DNA of 6,126 nucleotides from Desulfobacca acetoxidans (GTDB taxonomy: Bacteria > Desulfobacterota > Desulfobaccia > Desulfobaccales > 0-14-0-80-60-11): assembly GCA_020723225.1 (NCBI GenBank), contig DYJG01000167.1, positions 1 to 6,126 of the forward strand. Direction: 5' to 3'. Positions 1 through 4,640 of this stretch are shown in pieces. Below the pieces are notes generated by a model. It was not told where the DNA came from. It made no database searches and was given only the letters and a program-made list of their open reading frames with translations. Position 1 is the stretch's first letter; each line of letters begins with the position of its first letter. The translations under genes were made by a program, and so were the position numbers.

Positions 1-1898
1 AGAAAAAAGGCGACGGCGACTGGGAATTCGATTCCTTCCTGGTCTTCACCAATGGGGTTCCCAAGCCCTTCGACCCCAACAGCGAGAAGGACGCGGTGGA
101 GGGCGACCTGCTGGTGGACATGGAAATTAAGGGAATCAAGGTGAAAAGCGTGCTCCAGATTCTTAAAGAAACCGTGGGTGCGCGCAAGCTCTCCGAGTGG
201 GCCAAGCTGGCGGATATTTCCGAAGCGGATCTGGTGGATCTGGCCCGGGAGTTCACCAGCCACGGCAAACGGGCGGTGGCCGACATCCACCGGGGCGTCT
301 CCCAGCACACCTCCGGATTTTACAACGTGCTGACTTACATGACCCTCAACACCCTGATCGGCAACCACGACTGGCAGGGCGGCCTGTCCAAGGCCACCAC
401 CTGGAATATTACGGGCGACAAGGAAGGCAGCAACAAGCCCTTCGACTTGGGGAAGCAGAGCGGCAAGATCAAGCCCTTCGGCATTTCCATCATCCGTCAT
501 GGCAAAAAATACGACAAGAGCACCATCTTCAAGGGCTATCCCGCAAAGCGCCCCTGGTATCCCTTCTGCAGCGACATCTACCAGGAGGTGATCCCCAGCA
601 TCGGCGACGCCTACCCTTATCCCATGAAGGCCCTTTTTATGTACATGGGTTCGCCGGTTTATTCCCTGCCCGCGGGGCACAAGCTCATCGAAATCCTTTC
701 GGACACCAAGAAGCTGCCTCTATTCTTCGCCTCGGACATCGTCATCGGCGAAACCACCATGTACGCGGATTATATCTTCCCGGACCTGACCTACCTGGAG
801 CGCTGGGAATTTGCCGGTTCCCATCCCTCGGTGGCCCCCAAGGTGGCCCCCTTCCGGCAGCCGGCCGCGACCCCACTGACGGATACGGTCACGGTCTATG
901 GCGAAAAGATGCCCCTGTCCATGGAATCCCTGGTGCTGGGAATCACGGAGAAAATGAAGCTTCCCGGTTTCGGCGAAAACGCCTTCGGCCCCGGCCTCCA
1001 CCTGAAGCGGGATGAAGACATCTACCTGCGCATGGTGGCCAACATCGCGTTTGGCGACAAGCCCGATGGCTCGGAGAAGGTGCCCGCGGCCAGCGCCGAG
1101 GAGATCAAGATCTTCGAAGCGGCCCGGCGCCACCTGCCGCCCACCATCTATGACCTCAAGCGCTGGCAGGCGGTGGTGGGCCCGGAGTGGTGGCCCCACG
1201 TGGTCTACGTCATGAACCGGGGCGGCCGCTTCCAGGAATATCAGAAGGCTTACAAGGACGGGCAGTTGGCCAACAAGTACGGGAAAATGGTAGGCATCTA
1301 TTTCGAAAATCAGGTGACCACCAAAAATTCCATGACCGGCAAACCCTATCCGGCCCACGCCCACTTCATGGAGGGCCCCCACGACGTCATGATGCGCAAG
1401 CTAAATGATGAGGCCCAGGGCTTTGATCTCACTCTCCTCACCCACCGGCACATCGCCCAGACCAAATCCCGGACTCCAGGCAATTACTGGCTCCAGGCTC
1501 TGTACCCGGAGAATTTCTTCGATCTCTCCCCGGTGGATGCCCGGCGGCTGGGTCTGAAGGACGGCGACCGGGTGAAGGTAGTATCCCCCACCAATGAAGA
1601 AGGGGTTTGGAATTTGGCCCCGGGGATTAAAAAGCCTATGATCGGCAAAGTCAGGGTCATCGAGGGCATAAGGCCGGGGGTGACGTCCTTTACCCTGGGA
1701 CATGGCCACTGGGCCTACGGCGCGAGCGATGTGGTCATTGACGGCGTTAAGGTCCCCGGCGATCCCCGCCGGGCCACCGGCGTCCACGCCAACGCGGCCA
1801 TGCGGGTGGACCCGGTCCTGAAGAACACCGGCTTGGTGGACTGCGTGGGCGGCAGCGCCGTGTTCTATCAAACCCAGGTGAAACTGGTGAAGGCGTAG
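1..1898 (+). CDS. Molybdopterin oxidoreductase, TtrA/ArrA-like catalytic subunit (5' partial)
   Basis: The reading frame is open from the first base (first complete codon at 3), so the gene begins upstream; 631 residues are visible before the TAG at 1896. This is the C-terminal part of a bis-MGD molybdenum (or tungsten) oxidoreductase of the DMSO reductase superfamily. The N-terminal [4Fe-4S] cysteines and the metal ligand lie outside the window. Visible landmarks are the segment PAKRPWYPF (about 540-566), the block GETTMYADYIFPDLTYLERW (about 747-806) that is typical of the central domain, and the C-terminal dinucleotide-binding domain from about 1420, with HRHIAQTKSRTPGNYWL, GLKDGDRVKVVSP and GHGHWAYGASD. 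The last segments and the ending GGSAVFYQTQVKLV resemble tetrathionate reductase subunit A and its arsenate/selenate reductase relatives. The true electron acceptor cannot be read from this half. Such enzymes usually act at the periplasmic face with an iron-sulfur subunit and a membrane subunit, which would have to lie upstream. The following FmdE- and MoeA-like genes support a molybdoenzyme operon. Confidence 0.9.
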   Translation, partial: KKGDGDWEFDSFLVFTNGVPKPFDPNSEKDAVEGDLLVDMEIKGIKVKSVLQILKETVGARKLSEWAKLADISEADLVDLAREFTSHGKRAVADIHRGVSQHTSGFYNVLTYMTLNTLIGNHDWQGGLSKATTWNITGDKEGSNKPFDLGKQSGKIKPFGISIIRHGKKYDKSTIFKGYPAKRPWYPFCSDIYQEVIPSIGDAYPYPMKALFMYMGSPVYSLPAGHKLIEILSDTKKLPLFFASDIVIGETTMYADYIFPDLTYLERWEFAGSHPSVAPKVAPFRQPAATPLTDTVTVYGEKMPLSMESLVLGITEKMKLPGFGENAFGPGLHLKRDEDIYLRMVANIAFGDKPDGSEKVPAASAEEIKIFEAARRHLPPTIYDLKRWQAVVGPEWWPHVVYVMNRGGRFQEYQKAYKDGQLANKYGKMVGIYFENQVTTKNSMTGKPYPAHAHFMEGPHDVMMRKLNDEAQGFDLTLLTHRHIAQTKSRTPGNYWLQALYPENFFDLSPVDARRLGLKDGDRVKVVSPTNEEGVWNLAPGIKKPMIGKVRVIEGIRPGVTSFTLGHGHWAYGASDVVIDGVKVPGDPRRATGVHANAAMRVDPVLKNTGLVDCVGGSAVFYQTQVKLVKA

Positions 1899-1915
1899 GG
1901 CGCGTCTCACGCGCC
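1899..1915 (+). terminator. GC-rich hairpin directly after the oxidoreductase stop codon
   Basis: A perfect 6-bp inverted repeat, GGCGCG (1899-1904) and CGCGCC (1910-1915), closes a 5-base loop (TCTCA). It begins at the first base after the stop codon. No T-run follows (next bases AATAATT), so it is a poor intrinsic terminator. It may be a weak or attenuating terminator or an mRNA 3'-end stabiliser. Its right half overlaps the left arm of the larger palindrome at 1904-1934, so the two structures exclude each other. Confidence 0.4.
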
Positions 1916-1934
1916 AATAATTGGTACGTGAGAC
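1904..1934. repeat. 31-bp near-perfect palindrome between oxidoreductase and FmdE-family genes
   Basis: GTCTCACG (1904-1911) is the exact reverse complement of CGTGAGAC (1927-1934). Inside, CCAAT (1914-1918) pairs with ATTGG (1920-1924) around a central A at 1919. Only the 1912/1926 pair (C/A) and the 1913/1925 pair (G/T, a wobble in RNA) interrupt it. It sits in the intergenic gap, 29 bases before the preferred FmdE-family start at 1963. It could be an operator for a dimeric regulator, an mRNA stem that tunes expression of the downstream genes, or the second state of an attenuator together with the 1899-1915 hairpin. The symmetry is seen directly; the role is inference. Confidence 0.6.
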
Positions 1935-1962
1935 ACACCATACATTTATGGGAACCAAAGCC

Positions 1963-2649
1963 ATGAAATCCTTTGAAGAACTACTGGCAGGATCGGTGGC
2001 GGCCCACGGCCATCTCTGCCCGGGACAGATCGTAGGAGTGCGAATGGCCATGCTGGGCCTGCGGCTCCTGGATTTTGAGGCCCCGCCCACCTATCCCCAA
2101 CTGAAGCAGCTCATCGTCTTCATCGAGATGGACCGCTGCACCGGCGACGCGGTGGCCTTTGTCACCAATGCCAAGCTGGGGCGGCGTTCCCTGAAATTCG
2201 TAGATTATGGCATCATGGCCGCTACCTTTATCAACCTGGAAACCAGCCGGGCTTACCGGGTCATCTCCACGGAGGAGGCCCGGGACCTGGCCCCTCTCTA
2301 CGCCCCGCGGGAACCGGATAAACGAGGCCGGCAACTGGAGGCCTACCGGGTCATGCCGGACAGCGTCCTTTTCCGGGTCCAGGAGGTCAAGGTGGACCTG
2401 ACTCCTTATGATCTTCCCGGCCCCACAAGGAGTAAGGTGGCCTGTGTCCGCTGCGGCCAGGTGGTCCGGGACGGCCGGGAGGTGGTCTGGGACGGCCGGC
2501 CCTATTGCCGCCCTTGCGCCCAAGGCGGGTATTTCCGAGACGCCCGAGACATCGCCTGGGACCGGATGAATTGGTCCCCTCAGTTGCAGATGGAGGAGAT
2601 GGAGCCCCGGCCCGGGGCTGAGCAATTTGCAGAACGCCCCTCATGCTGA
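1963..2649 (+). CDS. FmdE-family protein with C-terminal zinc-ribbon-like motif
   Basis: This 228-residue protein belongs to the formylmethanofuran dehydrogenase subunit E (FmdE) family, whose members are often encoded next to molybdenum or tungsten enzymes; their biochemical role is poorly defined. The N-terminal family motif HGHLCPG (residues 15-21, Cys19) is present, followed by DRCTGDAVAFVT (57-68, Cys59) and LGRRSLKFVDYG (72-83). Where many relatives have a Gly-Cys-Ser/Thr before LGxR, this protein reads NAK, so that cysteine is absent. The C-terminus has a treble-clef or zinc-ribbon pattern, C161-x2-C164-x17-C182-x2-C185, before a Glu/Pro-rich tail. The start is taken as ATG 1963 because the conserved domain begins at once (SFEELL) and GGGA lies about 9 bases upstream. 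ATG 1948 and TTG 1921 are in frame, but TTG 1921 would place half of the 1904-1934 palindrome in the coding region. The gene follows the oxidoreductase by 64 bases, and the MoeA-like gene starts 43 bases after it, so the three are probably co-transcribed. Confidence 0.88.
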   Translation: MKSFEELLAGSVAAHGHLCPGQIVGVRMAMLGLRLLDFEAPPTYPQLKQLIVFIEMDRCTGDAVAFVTNAKLGRRSLKFVDYGIMAATFINLETSRAYRVISTEEARDLAPLYAPREPDKRGRQLEAYRVMPDSVLFRVQEVKVDLTPYDLPGPTRSKVACVRCGQVVRDGREVVWDGRPYCRPCAQGGYFRDARDIAWDRMNWSPQLQMEEMEPRPGAEQFAERPSC

Positions 2650-2692
2650 TTTAAGAATAAAGGATTGGGGGAGCGGCTTTCGAGGATGAAAA

Positions 2693-3724
2693 ATGATTAA
2701 AACCATAAGCCTGGAAGAGGCGGTGGGCACTAAGTTGGCCCACGATATCACCGAAATCCGCCCGGGAGAATTTAAAGGTCCTGCTTTTCGCAAGGGCCAT
2801 ACCGTTTGTGATGAAGATATCTGCCGCCTGCAGCGGCTTGGGAAAAATCACCTCTACGTCATAGACCTGGCCGAGGATGAAATCCACGAAAACGAAGCCG
2901 CGGCCATCCTTGCCGAAGCCCTGGCCGGGGAAGGGATTGCCTGGGAAAACAACCCCAGGGAGGGCAAGATCGACCTGTATGCCGCCTATGACGGCCTTTT
3001 AAGGGTGGATGTCCCTTCCCTGACCGCCTTCAACTTGGTGGACGAAGTCATGTGCGCCACCTTACACAACCACCTGCCGGTTAAGAAAGGTGAAAAAGTT
3101 GCAGGCACCCGGGCCCTCCCCCTGACCATGAAGCGGGCCGCAATCGACAGAGCCGCGGCCATCGCCCGGCAGAACGGTTCAGTGTTGTCCGTAGCCCCTT
3201 TGCGGCGGGCCCGGGCCGGGCTGATCATCACCGGCAATGAAGTCTATCATGGCCTCATCCAGGACCGTTTCGCCCCCGTCTTAACGGAGAAGATTCAATC
3301 CCTGGGGTCGGAAATGGCCGCGCTGGCCTTTGCCCCGGATGACGCAGAAGCCATTACTCGCGCGATTCACTCCCATTTGGAACAGGGGTGCGACCTGCTA
3401 CTGCTGAGCGGCGGCATGAGCGTGGACCCGGACGACGTCACCCGCCATGCCATCCGACAAGCCGGGGCCGACGAAATGCATTACGGCTCTGCGGTCCTGC
3501 CCGGGGCTATGTTTTTAGTGGCCTACCTCGGAGAGGTTCCCCTCCTGGGGGTACCGGCTTGCGCCTTGCACCACCGCATCACTGCCTTGGATTTGGCGCT
3601 CCCCAGAATTCTGGCAGGGGAGAAAGTCGACAAATTGGAACTGGCCCTGCTGGGCCATGGAGGTCTCTGCCGGGACTGCCCGGAATGCAGCTACCCCCAT
3701 TGTCCTTTAGGTAAAGGTATGTAG
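2693..3724 (+). CDS. MoeA-like molybdopterin-binding protein with cysteine-rich tail
   Basis: This 343-residue cytoplasmic protein contains a MoCF/MoeA-MogA-type molybdopterin-binding fold. The sequence shows the fold's start AGLIITGNEVYHG (about residues 174-186), the signature LLLLSGGMSVDPDD (about 235-248) and the closing segment LLGVPACALHHR. The N-terminal half (KLAHDITEIRPGEFKGPAFRKGH) is also of MoeA-like type. At 343 residues it is shorter than ordinary MoeA (about 400), and the tail is not MoeA domain IV but a compact cluster, C326-x2-C329-x2-C332-x4-C337, which could hold zinc or an iron-sulfur cluster. The start ATG 2693 has GAGG 7 bases upstream (2682-2685). It is expected to work in molybdenum insertion or cofactor handling for the enzyme encoded upstream, but it could instead be a molybdopterin-sensing or chaperone-like paralogue. 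A moaA remnant follows 20 bases later, showing that the locus once carried a further cofactor gene. Confidence 0.85.
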   Translation: MIKTISLEEAVGTKLAHDITEIRPGEFKGPAFRKGHTVCDEDICRLQRLGKNHLYVIDLAEDEIHENEAAAILAEALAGEGIAWENNPREGKIDLYAAYDGLLRVDVPSLTAFNLVDEVMCATLHNHLPVKKGEKVAGTRALPLTMKRAAIDRAAAIARQNGSVLSVAPLRRARAGLIITGNEVYHGLIQDRFAPVLTEKIQSLGSEMAALAFAPDDAEAITRAIHSHLEQGCDLLLLSGGMSVDPDDVTRHAIRQAGADEMHYGSAVLPGAMFLVAYLGEVPLLGVPACALHHRITALDLALPRILAGEKVDKLELALLGHGGLCRDCPECSYPHCPLGKGM

Positions 3725-3744
3725 GTTATGAGAGAAGACCTCAG

Positions 3745-3864
3745 CGCCGGGGATTAGTGGAGTTTCTCGGGAAACTGCACCACGTTTCCGGAATCACCAA
3801 AGTCTGCCTGACTACCAATGGAGTGCTGCTTTCCGAACTGGCGCCGGCCCTTTATGATACGGGT
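3745..3864 (+). pseudogene. moaA: moaA remnant (internal fragment of MoCo radical SAM cyclase)
   Basis: Reading frame 3745 gives about 40 residues beginning RRGLVEFLGKL, then VSGITKVCLTTNGVLL and SELAPALYDTG. This matches the part of MoaA just after the GGEP motif, including the conserved TTNG strand. MoaA (GTP 3',8-cyclase) carries out the first step of molybdenum cofactor synthesis. The fragment has no start codon, no radical SAM CxxxCxxC (which should lie about 60 residues upstream) and no C-terminal two thirds. After about 3864 the frame continues only as unrelated sequence to a TAG at 3925. It cannot encode an active enzyme. It lies 20 bases after the MoeA-like gene, so moaA was probably the next gene of that operon. 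The homology call is by eye over 40 residues, but the pattern is specific. Confidence 0.72.
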
Positions 3865-3993
3865 CAAGGTCTTTTTAAGGTTTTATTTCAGATTCAATGT
3901 GGATTTTCGGTCCTTTCATCTTTTTAGTGTCCAACAAGGCTAAATCATTATAAAATAGGAACATCAAGCCCATACCCGGGGAAGAAAATCAAG
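3865..3993. other. AT-rich junction between molybdenum locus and accessory region
   Basis: This stretch has no recognisable coding content and is clearly richer in A and T than the genes to its left (for example 3882-3925 and 3941-3959). It separates the moaA remnant from the decayed toxin-antitoxin pair, so it marks or lies close to the join between old operon and incoming DNA. No inverted terminal repeats, target duplication, tRNA or integrase gene is visible that would name the mechanism. Confidence 0.4.
3949..3956 (+). promoter_or_regulatory. Possible -10 element upstream of the nucleotidyltransferase
   Basis: TATAAAAT at 3949-3956 lies 37 bases before the ATG at 3994 and resembles a sigma-70 -10 box. 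No good -35 hexamer is found at 16-18 bases spacing (the best sequences there are TTAGTG or GTGTCC), so this is a weak call in an AT-rich stretch. Confidence 0.25.
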
Positions 3994-4338
3994 ATGACCC
4001 TTTCTTTTGACATATCCCTCTGGGAAGCCTCTCTGGAGGAAAAATACCGGCAAAGGGAAGCCAAACGGCGACAAGTCCTTGCCGGCGCCGTCGACAGCTT
4101 AAAAGGATATTTTCGCGGGAAGCGGGTCGGAAAGGTTTATTTGACCGGCTCCATCCTTCGGGAAGGAAAATACTATTCCTTTTCCGATATTGATATCGCC
4201 GTGGAGGGGTTGGAGGAAGAATATTTCCAGACGCTGGTCCAATTGGAGGATCTGTTGGACCATAACGTTGGCCTTATTTAGTTGGAATCCTGGAGGTTTA
4301 AAGAGGAAATCCCGGAAATGGGTCTGAAAATCCTATGA
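3994..4338 (+). pseudogene. MNT-type nucleotidyltransferase (MntA-like antitoxin), interrupted by TAG
   Basis: From ATG 3994 (GGGGAAG 9 bases upstream) the frame encodes 95 residues and stops at TAG 4279-4281. The same frame continues for 18 sensible codons (LESWRFKEEIPEMGLKIL) to TGA 4336-4338, so the TAG most likely replaced a Glu codon (one base from GAG). The protein is a minimal nucleotidyltransferase: LTGS (residues 50-53), then Arg56, then SDIDIAV (64-70) with metal-binding Asp65 and Asp67. In this family the strand near the break usually reads V-D-L-I-E-L. Here it is V-G-L-I-stop, so the expected third acidic residue is Gly93. Two independent lesions at the active site and C-terminus argue for decay. 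MntA proteins are antitoxins that AMPylate a HEPN partner; the partner's remnant begins with an ATGA overlap at 4335-4338. A still-expressed truncated protein is possible but unlikely to be catalytic. Confidence 0.75.
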
Positions 4339-4529
4339 AGAAAGAACCCTTGGCCATTCTCTTATGAGTAAATGAGCTCAGAGGATTTCGCCATATATTC
4401 AGGCATGCCTATGACTATGAGCTCTCGGCTGACCGGCTGGCCCGGCTCAGAGAAATAATACTTCAAGATTGGGAAAGCATTCAGCAGGATTTGAATAACT
4501 TTATAGATTTTCTAAATAATAAATTATAA
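4335..4529 (+). pseudogene. HEPN/HepT-like toxin remnant with intact RX4HXY motif
   Basis: From 4374 the frame encodes 51 residues: ELRGFRHIFRHAYDYEL, then SADRLARLREIILQDW and a final helix ending at TAA 4527-4529. This is the C-terminal half of a HEPN-domain RNase toxin. It keeps R-x4-H-x-Y (Arg codon 4389, His 4404, Tyr 4410), the motif that in HepT holds the RNase residues and the tyrosine AMPylated by MntA. Upstream in the same frame there is an ATG at 4335, overlapping the antitoxin's TGA, then ten codons and a TGA at 4365-4367. About 80-100 N-terminal residues of the family are therefore missing, and the short leader cannot be translated through. The layout (antitoxin first, 4-base overlap, then HEPN) is a known arrangement for such pairs. 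A -1 shift at TATGAG/GTAAAT near 4363-4370 is an alternative explanation of the break. The remnant is unlikely to be toxic as it stands. Confidence 0.72.
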
Positions 4530-4640
4530 GAGTTGCAGTTATAAAGGATAATATCAGGAATGATTGCCAATCGGCGGCTTGTCTGATCAGCTTTCCTATT
4601 TAACACTTCTTGCCCTGGCGCCTTGCCAAAGCATGCTCTG
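4530..4640. other. Intergenic stretch before the TOTE primase-helicase gene
   Basis: I see no gene here. Some AT-rich -10-like words occur (GATAAT at 4547-4552, TATTTA at 4597-4602), but none has a convincing -35 partner. CTGATCAG at 4583-4590 is an 8-bp palindrome. No Shine-Dalgarno sequence precedes ATG 4641. A 2-codon frame ATG-CTC-TGA (4633-4641) ends exactly on the first base of that start, a TGATG overlap. Confidence 0.35.

Noticed and set aside
1921..1962. Upstream TTG (1921) or ATG (1948) start for the FmdE-family gene
   Set aside because: The extra residues (VRETHHTF and so on) match nothing in the family, TTG 1921 would put half of the 1904-1934 palindrome in the coding region, and ATG 1963 places the conserved SFEELL segment right at the start.
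1401..2090. 229-codon minus-strand frame across the end of the oxidoreductase and start of the FmdE-family gene
   Set aside because: It is antisense to two well-supported genes and the intergenic palindrome, with no family resemblance.
3769..3792. GGAAAC/GTTTCC 6-bp inverted repeat with an 8-base loop in the moaA remnant
   Set aside because: It lies in sequence that still reads as MoaA codons, has no following T-run, and is short enough to be chance.
3925..3940. GTGTCCAACAAGG as a possible insertion-sequence end
   Set aside because: The only inverted match (TGTTGGAC at 4253-4260) is 8 bases long and inside the nucleotidyltransferase coding sequence; no transposase or target duplication is present.
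4279..4367. Stop-codon recoding (TAG at 4279, TGA at 4365) to keep the toxin-antitoxin pair functional
   Set aside because: Two different stops would need recoding, Gly93 also replaces an expected acidic residue, and the HEPN N-terminal half is missing; simple decay explains all three. All other genes here read normally with TAG and TGA as terminators.
4524..4544. Repeated TTATAA words around AGAGTTGCAG as a direct or inverted repeat
   Set aside because: TTATAA is self-complementary and common in AT-rich DNA; there is no wider symmetry and no CRISPR-like spacing.
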